64,000 nucleotides of DNA from Rhabdophis nuchalis (taxonomy: Eukaryota; Chordata; Lepidosauria; Squamata; Natricidae). The position numbers were made by a program, and so were the translations under genes. The notes beneath the pieces are model-generated. The model worked only from the letters and a program-made list of their open reading frames with translations. It was not told the origin of the DNA and did no database searches. The DNA is taken from NCBI GenBank assembly GCA_039707465.1, contig CM077643.1, positions 324,761,919-324,825,918 on the forward strand. Direction: 5' to 3'. Position 1 is the first letter of the stretch. Every line of letters starts with the position of its first letter. This document shows, in pieces, positions 42,912 to 53,705 of the stretch.

Positions 42912-45900
42912 TCAAGGTTTGTGTGGATACTTGGCATAAAACTGGCGTACCAGTTTAGGAGCTTTGAGATGCTCTTTATCCACCCATTCGTTGTGAGAAG
43001 GGGGGAAATCTTTCCACATGACTAGGAACTGAGTTTTATTTCTGCGGATCCTGGAGTCCAAAATGTCCCGCACCTCGTAATGATGATGACCATCCACCAA
43101 GGTAGGTGTAGGAGCATCAGGCAATCGTTTGCGGAGATGAGAGGTACGAGCAGGTTTCAGTAAGTGAACATGGAATACAGGGTATAGTCGCCGATAGGTC
43201 TTGGGGAGATCCAAACGGACCGACACAGAGCTGATAAGTTTGGTGATCGTGAAAGGTCCAATAAATTTGGGACCCAGCTTCTTGCATTTTTGGGGGCTAT
43301 CCAAATTTTTGGTAGATACATAAACCTGATCACCAACTTTGTAGGAGGGAGGGACTGCTCTTTTCTTATCAGCGTACAATTTGTGCGAGTCATGGGCATC
43401 GTCTAAAGTTTTCCGGAGAACCGGCCAAACAGAAGATAATCGAGAGGACCATTCAGATAAAGAGGGAACCGTCGGCGAGACGTGAGGCAGTTCGGGTATG
43501 GGTACAAAGTCCTGTCCGTAGATGATTTTAAAGGGGGTCATATTCGTACTGGAGTGAACAGAGTTATTATACGCAACTTCGGCGTGTATGAGAAGATCAG
43601 CCCAATCATCTTGCTGGAAATTAATAAAGCAGCGTAAGTACTGTTCGAGGACGGAATTAACCCTCTCACAAGATCCATTCGTCTGAGGGTGGTAGGCGGA
43701 GCTTAAGCTTTGGGCGGAGCCAATCAGTCTCAAAAACTCCTTCCAAAAATGAGAAGTAAATTGGGTTCCTCTATCGGAGATGATGCGTTGCGGGACGCCA
43801 TGAAAACGATAGATATGGGAAACGAACAGTCGGGCCAGAGATTTGGAAGAAGGAATTTTAGTACAGGGGACAAAATGAACTTGTTTAGAAAAAAGATCGG
43901 TAACTACCCAAATAACGGTATAACCCTGACTGGGCGGAAGATCAACTATAAAGTCCATTGAAATTTCCTTCCAAGGCCTTTCCGGGGTAGCCACAGACTG
44001 GAGAAGACCCTGTGGCTTACCCGGCGCACGTTTTGAAGCCGCACATACAGGGCAACTGGCAATATACGATTCAACATCTTTCTTCATTGATGGCCACCAG
44101 AACTGTCTCTTGATAAGATGAATAGTTTTAACGAAACCGAAATGACCAGCGAAACGTGAGTCGTGTGCTCGTTGCAAGACAAAAGGACGTAATGTAGCAG
44201 GAACATATATTTTAGAACCAATCCAGGGAAGATCGTCTCTGGTAGTACAATCACCTGAATGAGTCGAATACCAATCATCAGTAAGTAATTCATCCTTAAT
44301 ACGAGCAATTAGGTCAGCAGGTGGAGTAGTTTGGACAGTAGTTTGTGCTATAGTAGATACTGGAGTAGCAGGTAAAGTGAGTGGCATTATCGGTTGCACA
44401 ATGGTGAGCTTAGACACATCATATTGAGGCAATCTGGAAAGTGCATCAGCCATAAAAATTTTCCCCCCAGGAATGTATTTGAGGTGGAAATTGAAACGAT
44501 GGAAATAATGAGACCAACGAAGTTGCCTTGGGGACAATTTCCGAGAGGAGGTAAGAGCTTCCAAATTTTTATGGTCCGTCCAGACCTCGAAAGGATGTGG
44601 GGCACCCTCAAGAAAATGTCGCCAAGTCATGAGAGCCCACCGAACAGCAAAAGCCTCCTTTTCCCAAATCGCCCAACCGCGTTCGGACGCAGTGAGTTTC
44701 CGAGATGTGTAAGCACAGGGTTGTAATTGGCCATGTTGATTGAGTTGTAACAGGACTGCGCCTACCGCGACATCACTAGCATCCGCCTGAATCACAAATG
44801 GGGAATTCACATCTGGGTGTTTAAGAACAGGCTCAGCCGCAAACAACCGTTTAAGCTTTTCGAAAGCGGCCTGACATTCCATCGTCCATTTGAGAGGGGT
44901 TCCTGGACGAGGCTTGCCTTCTCCTTTCGTTTTCAGAAGGTTTGTAATGGGCAAGGCAATATCAGCGAATGACGGAATAAATTGGCGGTAAAAATTCGCA
45001 AATCCTAAAAAACTTTGCAATTGTTTACGGGTACGGGGAGGGGCCCACTCCGTCACTGCCTTGACTTTAGCAGGATCCATTTCAATTCCCTCAGAGGAGA
45101 TACGGTAACCCAAATAGTCAATTCTTTCCTGGTGAAACTCACACTTAGAAAGTTTTGCATAAAGTTCAGCGGAACGCAACTTATTTAATACGGAGCGCAC
45201 TAGTTTAACGTGCTCGTCGTGTGTTTGCGAGTAGACGACGATGTCATCAATGTAAACAATAACTCCCTTGTAAAGGTGCTCGTGGAGAACCTCATTTATT
45301 AGTTGCATAAACACTGAAGGGGCACCTTGAAGACCGAAAGGGAGGACTTTGAATTGGAAACATCCGAGCGGACAGTTAAAAGCTGTCTTCCATTCGTCCC
45401 CCTCTTTGATCCTGACCCTGTAATAGGCTTCACGTAAGTCCAGCTTCGTAAAAATCTTACCGGTAGCCAGGTGAGCAAGCATGTCCTTCATGAGCGGAAG
45501 GGGGTAAATATTGTGTTCACAAATGGTGTTGAGATATGAATAGTCCTGTATTAATCTTAGAGTGCCATCTTTCTTTTCTCTAAACATAACTGGTGCAGCT
45601 ACACGGGGCCTAGCTGGTTCAATGAAACCCCTTTGAAGGTTTTTATCGATGAATCTACGTAATTCCTCCATCTCCCGTGGGGTCATTGAATACATACGAG
45701 GTTTGGGTAATTGAACCCCAGGAAGAAAATCAATTGAACAGTCAGTAGCCCTATGAGGAGGAAGGGAATCACAAGATCTTTCACTGAAAGCATCCTTTAG
45801 GTCCCAATACTCTTTGGGAATTTTCTCCTCACCTGGTATGACCTCGGGTGATGGGAAATCCAATAAATGCGCAGCAGATTCAATATGGGGGGGTGGGTGA

Positions 45901-47723
45901 TGGTGCGGGGGTTGATCAGTTTCTGATGGAAGAGAGGTATGTTCCGGGAGGGATAAAGGAATGCGCACCCAACCTTCCTTCCAGTTTATCAGAGGATTCC
46001 ATTTCCGAAGCCAATTGACCCCCAAAATTACAGCATTATCGGCAATGGCAGTTACAATAAAGTTGATGGTCTCAGTATGGCCTGTGCCTATAGAAACATG
46101 AATTGGTTCGGTGATAAAAGATGCTGGGGTTCCCCCAGCTACAGAACCATCCATTTGGCAAAAGGCTATGGGAGTTTTCAGGGTCTTAAGGTGAAAACCC
46201 ATCGAAGACACGATGTCTTGGCTTATGAGACATTTTGAGCACCCAGAGTCAATGAGAGCCTGCACATTGCATGTACGGCCAGTAGATGGAGCTAAAAGCT
46301 TTAAATTAATATAAAGGGGCCCGGAGTGATGACTCACCAGATTGTCGTCAGAAGAGTCTGAAGACGCCTCCCAATTGTCAGGGCCAGCGGTGGGCTGGTC
46401 AGCAGAGAGGTTGATGGGCTCCACCCCACTCATAGCCGGTTTGGCGCGCACAGTTGGCGTTCTAGGTTGTTTCCGGTCCAAGGAAGAAAGTGGGCGTGGA
46501 GGTGGTTTTGATCGGCATTTGTCTGCCCAGTGCCCCTCCTTCCCACAGCGATAACAGCTGCCTGAACGAGGCTGGGTTGTTCTCCCCTCCCCCTTTTGCA
46601 TGCGTTTCTCCCTCGCAGGGGGGTGAGATTTGGGGCTATCTTCCTGTGCTTTTTTCTCCAAGCGGACTGGATCCTGCAAGTGGGCATGATCCAATTCGAC
46701 ATCCGAAGCTAGATCTATCCAGTCATTCAAAGTTTCGGGGCGAAATCTGTTCACACATGTTTGATAAATATCTTTATTCAGCCCTTCAATATAAATGTCC
46801 ATTAGGGCTTGTTCACTATAACCAAACATAAACACTGATAGCTCCTGGAAAATCTGCGTGTAAGCCTGAATAGACATGTCCCCCTGCTGCAAACTTTTTA
46901 GTTTCATTTTTGCTTTCCTCTCAACACGGGGGTCTTCAAAACGCCTTCTAAGAGCATTCATGAAGCGATCGAAATCGCGCAGTGCCGGTGAGCGGCAATT
47001 ATGTAATGAAACCAACCAATTAGAAGCTTGATCTTCTAGGGTCATAGATACAATTCTGATTTTGATTTCATCGTCCAAATCAGCTGCGTAAAACTGCATG
47101 TAATTATCGACGTGAATTAGAAAAAACGCCAGTTTGTCGGCACTTCCGTTGTATTTCACACCCAAAGGAGGCAGTTTTGCAAGTCGGCGGGGGTTAACGG
47201 GGTTGGCTTCCCTTCCAGCCTGAGGGGGGGGGGAGGGAGTTGCTCTCCTGCTTCGCCTGGCAGAAGCCGCCTCTCTTCGCAATTCCCTGCCGGCCTGAGG
47301 AGGGGGGGATGGTGTTGAAACCCTGCTTCGTCTGCCCGGAGCTGCCTGTGAACCTCTTGGCTGTGGGCGATCCGCCTCCCTCCCCCAGATTTTTTCCAGG
47401 GCTAAACTTTTCTCATCTGCCTGGCGGAGTAGGTCCTGAGCCATCTCCCTTAGTTCCCGTTCTTCTCTTAAGAGCTCCGGAATGACTTTCTTTGGGGAAA
47501 TTCGACGCCTGGAGACGTTTACCCCACTCATTCCAACCCCTTCAGACCAACGTTTAGGTTTGACTGATTCTTCAGCTGGCAGATTTAGATCTAGGCCAGC
47601 CAAACCTTCCATCACTGACCTGATCCCTTCAGATTGAGCAGGAGGATGCGGTGCTTCAGCTCCCAAAATTGTTTCAGGCAGGACCTCTACCAACGGAGGC
47701 TCCTCTTGTGAAGGGTCCGACAT
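42912..47723 (-). CDS. Gag-Pol polyprotein with C-terminal chromodomain (1603 aa)
   Basis: A single uninterrupted frame. Gag: residues 1-405, with a basic, proline-rich linker (about 115-180), the retrotransposon Gag core (185-350) and a zinc knuckle CX2CX4HX4C (C390, C393, H398, C403). Protease: IDSG with Asp 492. RT: LDLREAYY (Asp 762) and YIDD (Asp 826, 827). RNase H: Asp 981, Glu 1023, Asp 1050, Asp 1093. Integrase: zinc-binding H1187/H1194/C1224/C1227 and catalytic Asp 1257, Asp 1317, Glu 1353 with exact D-59-D-35-E spacing. Chromodomain: about 1548-1590 (YEVRDILDSR, FLVMWKDFPPSHNEWV), which in this clade targets integration to histone marks. Gag and Pol share one frame, as in Tf1, with no visible frameshift site. 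The ATG lies 37 bases from the 5' LTR. All key residues are present. Confidence 0.96.
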   Translation of the reverse strand: MSDPSQEEPPLVEVLPETILGAEAPHPPAQSEGIRSVMEGLAGLDLNLPAEESVKPKRWSEGVGMSGVNVSRRRISPKKVIPELLREERELREMAQDLLRQADEKSLALEKIWGREADRPQPRGSQAAPGRRSRVSTPSPPPQAGRELRREAASARRSRRATPSPPPQAGREANPVNPRRLAKLPPLGVKYNGSADKLAFFLIHVDNYMQFYAADLDDEIKIRIVSMTLEDQASNWLVSLHNCRSPALRDFDRFMNALRRRFEDPRVERKAKMKLKSLQQGDMSIQAYTQIFQELSVFMFGYSEQALMDIYIEGLNKDIYQTCVNRFRPETLNDWIDLASDVELDHAHLQDPVRLEKKAQEDSPKSHPPAREKRMQKGEGRTTQPRSGSCYRCGKEGHWADKCRSKPPPRPLSSLDRKQPRTPTVRAKPAMSGVEPINLSADQPTAGPDNWEASSDSSDDNLVSHHSGPLYINLKLLAPSTGRTCNVQALIDSGCSKCLISQDIVSSMGFHLKTLKTPIAFCQMDGSVAGGTPASFITEPIHVSIGTGHTETINFIVTAIADNAVILGVNWLRKWNPLINWKEGWVRIPLSLPEHTSLPSETDQPPHHHPPPHIESAAHLLDFPSPEVIPGEEKIPKEYWDLKDAFSERSCDSLPPHRATDCSIDFLPGVQLPKPRMYSMTPREMEELRRFIDKNLQRGFIEPARPRVAAPVMFREKKDGTLRLIQDYSYLNTICEHNIYPLPLMKDMLAHLATGKIFTKLDLREAYYRVRIKEGDEWKTAFNCPLGCFQFKVLPFGLQGAPSVFMQLINEVLHEHLYKGVIVYIDDIVVYSQTHDEHVKLVRSVLNKLRSAELYAKLSKCEFHQERIDYLGYRISSEGIEMDPAKVKAVTEWAPPRTRKQLQSFLGFANFYRQFIPSFADIALPITNLLKTKGEGKPRPGTPLKWTMECQAAFEKLKRLFAAEPVLKHPDVNSPFVIQADASDVAVGAVLLQLNQHGQLQPCAYTSRKLTASERGWAIWEKEAFAVRWALMTWRHFLEGAPHPFEVWTDHKNLEALTSSRKLSPRQLRWSHYFHRFNFHLKYIPGGKIFMADALSRLPQYDVSKLTIVQPIMPLTLPATPVSTIAQTTVQTTPPADLIARIKDELLTDDWYSTHSGDCTTRDDLPWIGSKIYVPATLRPFVLQRAHDSRFAGHFGFVKTIHLIKRQFWWPSMKKDVESYIASCPVCAASKRAPGKPQGLLQSVATPERPWKEISMDFIVDLPPSQGYTVIWVVTDLFSKQVHFVPCTKIPSSKSLARLFVSHIYRFHGVPQRIISDRGTQFTSHFWKEFLRLIGSAQSLSSAYHPQTNGSCERVNSVLEQYLRCFINFQQDDWADLLIHAEVAYNNSVHSSTNMTPFKIIYGQDFVPIPELPHVSPTVPSLSEWSSRLSSVWPVLRKTLDDAHDSHKLYADKKRAVPPSYKVGDQVYVSTKNLDSPQKCKKLGPKFIGPFTITKLISSVSVRLDLPKTYRRLYPVFHVHLLKPARTSHLRKRLPDAPTPTLVDGHHHYEVRDILDSRIRRNKTQFLVMWKDFPPSHNEWVDKEHLKAPKLVRQFYAKYPHKP

Positions 47724-47747
47724 CAGGGCAGGTTTTTGGTTTTGTTG

Positions 47748-47758
47748 ATTCTCAGCTT
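47748..47758 (-). other. Self-priming primer-binding site
   Basis: Two bases inside the 5' LTR, AAGCTGAGAAT (minus strand) is the exact complement of ATTCTCAGCTT, the predicted first 11 bases of the transcript (47875-47865). No match to a tRNA 3' end (TGG...) is apparent. This is the Tf1/sushi-type arrangement, in which the RNA 5' end primes reverse transcription. Confidence 0.72.
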
Positions 47759-47760
47759 AA

Positions 47761-48125
47761 TGTCAGGCCTGTTTCTTCGTTGACTCAGGAAAGACCACAC
47801 TTAGACATTATTCTGAAATGTTAAGGCTCCTTTTACTAAGTTACGATAGCGTACAGACCAAGTAAAGCTGAGAATGAATAGTTTAGGCGCGAACAGAAAG
47901 TATTAAGCTTAAGCCCATCCCAATCCCCAAACCCCCCCTGTGCATTGTCCAATATGCAGCCATCTCCAACATCAGGTGGGCAGGTTTCACCATCCTGGAA
48001 TGCAGGTCCGTTAAACAGGAGATAACACGAAACATCAACATTGTCCGCCAGCAGAACACATTCACCCCAAACCCCCCACCCTCCCCGTTTCCATGGCAGC
48101 GAAGCAGGAACTAGCGAGACTGACA
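47761..48125 (-). repeat. Chromovirus 5' LTR
   Basis: This LTR should drive transcription. On the minus strand a TATA-like TTAATA (47901-47906) lies 31 bases before an initiator-like TTCATTCTC, giving a predicted start at 47875. Confidence 0.95.
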
Positions 48126-48130
48126 ATCTG

Positions 48131-48671
48131 GATCAACCTTGAACAGCTTGAACAGCTTCCATATTCTCCTGCTGTTTTTCATTAATAAGTTTAATTGTGA
48201 ACTGAGTTACAGCAAGGTATATTTCAGCATAGGTAATATTCATTTTAAATCAAATGAATGCATATATACATATAACATAAAGTTCTACTGTTTTGGTGCC
48301 TTCACAGACTAACCCAGTATCCATTGATTTCTATCAAGCACTAAGAAATCCCAGTCCTATAAGTTCCACAAGTTTTCAAATGTAAATTTAAAAAAAACCT
48401 TTCACAACCTAAATTGAATTTAATCAACTCACAAATAACACTGCCTTTCCTATTAACTGAAGGAAAGAAATCTATTTTTTTAAACTAAAACCCAAATATA
48501 TCTGCCCCCTCCATGTTTAATCCATGCAAACATAACTAATTTCACATGGTTGAATCTTGAATTAATTCAGGAACTAAAACTTAATTTTGGTGTCTGTGAT
48601 TTAGAGACATCACTTAGACCTTTTTTCAGAGTTCCAGTCGAAACCCTCTCTTTACAAAATTGTTTGGAGGG
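48131..48671. other. Intronic sequence, nothing recognised
   Basis: Unique AT-rich sequence. Confidence 0.4.
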
Positions 48672-48679
48672 GACCCCAT

Positions 48680-48776
48680 CAGTGGTGGGTTTCAAATTTT
48701 TTAGAACCTACTCCGTAGGTGTGGCCTATTTTGTGGGCGTGGCTTGGCAGTCATGTGACAGGGTGGGAGTGGCCAC

Positions 48777-48809
<33 letters not shown>

Positions 48810-49027
48810 TTCCTTCCTTCCTTCCTTCCTTCCTTCCTTCCTTTCTTCCTTCCCTTCCCTTCCCTTCCCTTCCTTTCCTTTCCTTTCCTTTCCTTCCCGT
48901 TGGGTCACTGGCAGTGGCGGGCCAGATTTACTTCCAGGTACGCCGGTGGAACCTCCTCTCACCAGTTCTCTAAATTTCACCAACCGGCTCTCGCAAGTAG
49001 GTGTGAACCTGCAGAAACCCACCACTG
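48680..49027. mobile_element. hAT MITE carrying a pyrimidine microsatellite, perfect 8-bp duplication
   Basis: Ends CAGTGGTGGGTTTCAAATTT and GCAGAAACCCACCACTG; identical flanks GACCCCAT (48672-48679 and 49028-49035). It is nearly the same sequence as the copy at 39926 outside the microsatellite, but lacks the 80-base segment before it (TTAAAATGTGGTGAAACTC and following). Confidence 0.93.
48776..48898. repeat. (CTTT)n(CCTT)n(CCCTT)n(CCTTT)n microsatellite
   Basis: Compound pyrimidine tract inside the hAT copy, at the same internal place as the tract at 40102. Confidence 0.97.
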
Positions 49028-49035
49028 GGACCCCA

Positions 49036-49700
49036 TCCTCACATACCCCATACAGCTAAGTTGGGGCGGGGTTGTCCCTACTAAAACCTTTTTCTGTTTT
49101 CAGCAGTCACAGCATGCAAGACATTCATCCTTGAACTGATTTTCCTTGATAAACATTTTTGCTTTTTCTCCCTGATTTCTCAGTTTTATTTCAACTCTTC
49201 TTGAAATCTCCTTAGAGCTGTTCATCAAGATAACTGTTCTCCCTTTGCAAGCCTCTAGCTTTTGGCTTCATGACATTTTACAAGTGCTAGTGAAGTAGAA
49301 GTAAACTTCCTCCCTTGTATGGGCATAAACTGTGCCTTTCTTTGCCTTGGTGAAGGTCACACAGTGAACTCTTTTGAAAACGTCCAGGCGCTTACTGAAC
49401 AGGCTGGTTGCAATCATTTTTTTTCCATTTGTGACATTTGTGGGAAGAGAGCAGTGTTAATCTATAGAGTGGCAAAAATCAGAAGTTGGGTAGCACCCTT
49501 TTAAATTAACAAATGTTCTAAAATGGCACATGATTGAGTTGTGGCTCATTTCATGAGACTAAATTTATATATGATTTAAACTGAGATAGGGAGAGAAGGG
49601 GAACAGATTGATTACGCAGATTGTCTGTATCTTATCAACTAACAATTATAATATCCTATAAAACGTTTGTGTTTATTTAGATCTTCTGAGATTGTCTGAA
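49036..49700. other. Intronic sequence, nothing recognised
   Basis: Unique sequence. Confidence 0.4.
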
Positions 49701-49704
49701 AACA

Positions 49705-50137
49705 GAAGAACAGAGTTAGAAAGGATCTTGGAGGTCTTCTAGTCCAACTCCCTGCTCATGCAGGAAACCCTATACCACTTCAGACAAATGGTTATCCAAT
49801 CACTTCTTAAAAACTTCCAGTGTTGGAGCATTCACAACTTCTGGACGCAAGTTGTTTCACTGCTTAATTGTTCTAACTGTCAGGAAATTTCTCCTTAATT
49901 CTAGACTGCTTCTGTCCTTGATTAGTTTCCACCCATTGCTTCTTGTTCTGCCCTCGGGTGCTTTGGAGAATAGTTTGACTCCCTCTTCTTTGTGGCAGCC
50001 CCTGAGATATTGGAACAGTGCTAGCATGTCACTCCTAGTCCTTCCTTTCATCAAGCTAGACATACCCAATTCCAGCAACCATTCTTTATATGTTTTAATC
50101 TCCAGTCCCCTAATTATTGTTGTCCTTCTCTGCACTA
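49705..50137 (-). mobile_element. CR1 LINE 3' region, antisense
   Basis: Reverse complement of the CR1 ORF2 end: the frame on the minus strand includes IIRGLEIKTYKEWLLELGMSS and [20 protein letters not shown], with stops and changes relative to the 51020 copy. The 3' end lies at the left, without a tail repeat. Confidence 0.88.
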
Positions 50138-50139
50138 AA

Positions 50140-51010
50140 ACGTTTAGCAGCTTTTTGCTCAGTGGTGTGTTTAAAGTTCCATTTTCCCAAAACAGCCACT
50201 TTGAGGTCTGTCATAGATTGTTCTGGGAGGCTAAAATGTTTTGATATTAATTTGGGTAGGTTTTTTTTTTGAATGCTGATGGCAAACTTTATGCCCATTA
50301 ATAGTTTTGTATAAAATTTGTCCTTTTTGTCCTACCTAGAAACCAGAGGGGCATCACTGACAGATGATGCTATATATCACATTACAGGGAGAACATATGA
50401 AGGTGCCTCTAATCTTGCATGTATATTTGTTGCAGCTGTGATGCTGCTGGTGCTGGGAGCAAGGTAGATATTTGGGTTTGTTGCAGGATCTAGTTCCCAC
50501 ATTTAAGTGAGCTCAAATTCTACCACCTAATGATTATCTTGGGCTGACTGCATCAAAGACAGCTTTTGCAGGTGTCATTATCATATCTTTAGGATGTTCT
50601 CTGCTCCGGGACATTTCTTTGAGGTAGATTTTGTCCAGTGCCATGGAACCATAAGATCCACCCTATTCATCATCTAGCAGAACCCTTGCTGATCTTTCTG
50701 AATCTGGTAATTCTGCATCTATGCCTGTGTTTGAAATCTCCTTCAGTATTGCCATTCAATGATCATGTTGAGGATCAGCCACTAGTCTTCCCTTCAGAAG
50801 TCCTCTGTTCCAAGAGCAAGCCAATTGCTAGGGTGGCAGAATCCCTTTGCCTTGAGGTTTAACAGTTATTTTTAGACAACCAAAGATCCAGCATATTAAT
50901 TAATTCATGACATCATTTCACCAATTCTCATTCGGGTGCTTCCAGTCTTGCTGAACACAGCAATAGATTCCTTGGGTAAGCAAGCTTCAATACCAATAGT
51001 AGTACTGAGC
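50140..51010. other. Intronic sequence, nothing recognised
   Basis: No recognisable repeat or ORF. Confidence 0.4.
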
Positions 51011-51014
51011 AAGT

Positions 51015-51722
51015 AATCCTTGCTCAATAGTAGCAACTGTGAGAGGGATCTTGGAATCCTAGTGGACAACCATTTCAATATGAGCCAGCAGTGTGCAGCA
51101 GCTGCCAAAAAAGCCAACACAGTTCTAGGCTGCATCAACAGAGGGATAGAATCTAGATCACGTGAAGTGTTAATGCCACTGTATAGTGCCTTGGTAAGGC
51201 CACACTTGGAATACTGCATACAGTTTTGGTCGCCACGATGTAGAAAAGACGTGGAGACTCTGGAAAGAGTGCAAAGAAGAGCAACCAAGATGATTAGAGG
51301 ACTGGAGACTAAGACATATGAAGAACGGTTGCAGGAACTGGGTATGTCTAGTTTGATGAAGAGAAGGACCAGGGGAGACATGATAGCAGTGTTCCGATAT
51401 CTCAGAGGGTGCCACAAAGAAGAGGGAGTCAAACTATTCTCCAAGGCACCTGGGGGCAGGACAAGAAGCAATGGGTGGAAACTAATCAAGGAGAGAAGCA
51501 ACTTAGAACTAAGGAGAAATTTCCTGACAGTTAGAACAATTAATCAGTGGAACAGCTTGCCTCCAGAAGTTGTGAATGCCCCAACCCTGGAAGTCTTTAA
51601 GAAGATGTTAGATAGCCATTTGTCTGAAATGGTATAAGGTTCCTGCCCACGCAGGGGGTTGGACTAGAAGACCTCCAAGGTCCCTTCCAACTCTGCTATT
51701 GTATTGTATTATATTGTATTAC
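51015..51722 (+). pseudogene. CR1 LINE, 5'-truncated, ORF2 C-terminal part
   Basis: An open frame to 51637 encodes the region after the RT core: [43 protein letters not shown] and [21 protein letters not shown], the standard end of CR1 ORF2 protein. The RT and endonuclease are missing. The 3' end GGAAGGGACC...complement and the ATTGTATTGTATT tail follow. With no intact upstream part it is a dead-on-arrival copy, but its open frame shows modest age. Confidence 0.92.
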
Positions 51723-51723
51723 C

Positions 51724-52820
51724 ATCAACCTTACTGTCTATGGAAATTTTCAATCATCCAGGCCATGGTTGTCCCATGCTTTTTCCAAAGGCAATTGGAC
51801 TTTATTGGGTTTTATTTTCTTTGAAAATATTAGGGAAACAAAACAACCACTTCCCAAATACAGGAGAATAAACTCATCAGGACCAGATGCAGCAGTCCAT
51901 CTCACATTCTGGACAGAGAGGACCACTGGTTTGAAAGAAGAGGAATCCCATCATAGGTTGAGGACTACGTATGGCATCAGGTGGCATGAGGGTTATAGCA
52001 TGGATTGCTGGGAAAATTAAACAAGTGTCTGACACTGTTAAATCCAACTCTTGCTTACATTTGAACCTGTCTGAATTACAGATACTCTTATGTGTAGATA
52101 GGCATACCCTAAATAGTTCAGTTGCATGTTTTCTTAATGAGGAAATTGCATTTATATATACTCTGCAGAAAAGATACCAAAATGTAATAAAGAATTTAGC
52201 CTTACTGTGTACAAATTTTAAATAAATTGAAGTTGATACTTCTGCATAATTATATTCTTCCTTAGCTTCAAAATTATTTCTATTTGTCATTTGCTCATTT
52301 GAGAAACTAGGTTATGTTATTTTAACAAGATTTAGCTGGAATTGCTATGTATTCTTATGTGTCCCTAATTCTTTTGTAATCAAAATAACTGGGTCATTCT
52401 TCTCACTGGCTTCTTTAGAGGACTGTGGCTTTATATTACATCCTGCATATCTAAGATGGACTCCAGTGTTTATTTTTTCTTCCTATCAAAAAGATTTGAC
52501 TCATGCTTTGTAGTATTTTTTCTCTTGAAAATGGATGCTTTCATGCTTTTCTGAAGCTCCCATGGTAGCCTTGAGCATTGGATCCTGGTCACTGTACAGA
52601 TAACATATATTTGAATGAGGCCAAACTGAATGTTGTGATTTCTTAAAAGAGCTGCAGAATAGAATGAAGTACAAACTAAACCATCCCTTCTTAAATGAAT
52701 ATGCAGGTCACTGCAGGTTTCCCTTGATGTTAAACAAGCTCCTTGATAGTAACCAAACTCACCAGAATTCATACTGAAATAGGTAGCTATTATTCTAAAC
52801 ATACAATTTTTTTTAGACTG
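51724..52820. other. Intronic sequence, nothing recognised
   Basis: Unique AT-rich sequence. Confidence 0.4.
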
Positions 52821-52874
52821 GGTGACTTTGGGCCAGTTACTCTCTCTCAGCCCAAATCTGGAATGGGCCAATTC

Positions 52875-53085
52875 ACTCTGGCCAACTTGCCATTGCCAAC
52901 TCACCATGGGGCAATGCACCATGGCCAACTCACTGCGGCACAATTTAACAATTCAATTAAATTATTTAAAATAAAGAAAAAATATTTTCAGTTTTGTCAT
53001 TCACGTAACTTTTACCCTGCAGTAAGTTGTCCCATGGCAAGGTAGCCATGGCAAGTTGCCCATGGTGAATTGTCATAGAGCCACT
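52875..53085. mobile_element. Small MITE-like insertion with long imperfect inverted repeats
   Basis: CCAATTCACTCTGGCCAACTTG...CCATGGGGCAA is mirrored by TTGTCCCATGGC...GGCAAGTTGCCC and ATGGTGAATTG, around an AT-rich centre. The family is unrecognised. Confidence 0.5.
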
Positions 53086-53145
53086 CACCTCACCTCACAA
53101 GGTTGTAGTTGTGGGGAACACAGGAAGAGGAAGGAGTGTTAGGTA

Positions 53146-53474
53146 CAGAGGCCGAACCAATAGTAACTTGGCAGCCTGAGTCGCTGGAACCGGCAGCGAC
53201 CTAGGCTTGCCACGTCCCCAAACTGGTTCACCTATGGCAACGCCATCTTGATTTTTTGTTTCTGCGCACACACATAGCAATTTTCAATGTACAAATGTAA
53301 TTTCCGCCCATTTTTTTGCATTTTGCACACGCACATGCACAGGCCTATTTATGTGCAACTGTGTGCACATGCGTAGAGCATGCATCTGGTGTGCGCACGA
53401 GTGAAGGTAGCACAGACGGACAAAATTTTTGCATGCACTGAACTGGCAGTAATGTTGGCAGCAGCCCACCCCTG
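53146..53474. mobile_element. hAT MITE inside the SINE
   Basis: Starts CAGAGGCCGAACC and ends GCAGCCCACCCCTG; the flanks GTTAGGTA and GTTAGTTA match at 7 of 8 bases. The interior is rich in alternating TGTGCACA-type motifs. Confidence 0.78.
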
Positions 53475-53705
53475 GTTAGTTATATTTGCCACCTTGAATT
53501 ACTTATAAAGTAATAAAGATGGGATAAAAATATAATAAACTGACAAGGGAAACACATCTACTGAATCCTTTATTAGAACTGTGTTTAAAATGGTAAAAAA
53601 CAAAATGCCCTAAAAAAAAACCAAGGGAATGCTGACATTTTATATGAGACATGAGCTTTTTTTATCTAAGTGAATTATTGATTTTTATGTTGCCTTCTCT
53701 TTCAG

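Larger units (their letters stand above)
42432..48125 (-). mobile_element. Complete Ty3/Gypsy chromovirus retrotransposon
   Basis: A 5.7-kb LTR retrotransposon on the minus strand. Two 365-bp LTRs begin TGTCAG and end CTGACA and differ at one position in my comparison. A perfect 5-bp target duplication ATCTG flanks it (42427-42431, 48126-48130). One long gag-pol ORF fills the interior and no env is present. Structure and near-identical LTRs indicate a recent insertion that may still be competent. Confidence 0.95.
52826..53530 (+). mobile_element. CORE/MIR-like SINE interrupted by two MITEs
   Basis: Parts are GGGTGACTTTGGGCCAGTTAC with CTCTCTCAGCCCA (left), CTCACCTCACAAGGTTGTAG with GTGGGG and GGAAGGAGTGTTAGGTA (middle), and GCCACCTTGAATTACTTATAA with AATAAAGATGGGATAAAAATA (right). 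Insertions at about 52875-53085 and 53146-53474 separate them. Confidence 0.7.

Noticed and set aside
42912..47723. A domesticated host gag-pol gene
   Set aside because: Near-identical LTRs, a target duplication and full catalytic residues show an ordinary recent retrotransposon.
42912..47723. Endogenous retrovirus
   Set aside because: No env, a chromodomain at the C-terminus, a 5-bp duplication and a Ty3/Gypsy-type integrase; it belongs with LTR retrotransposons.
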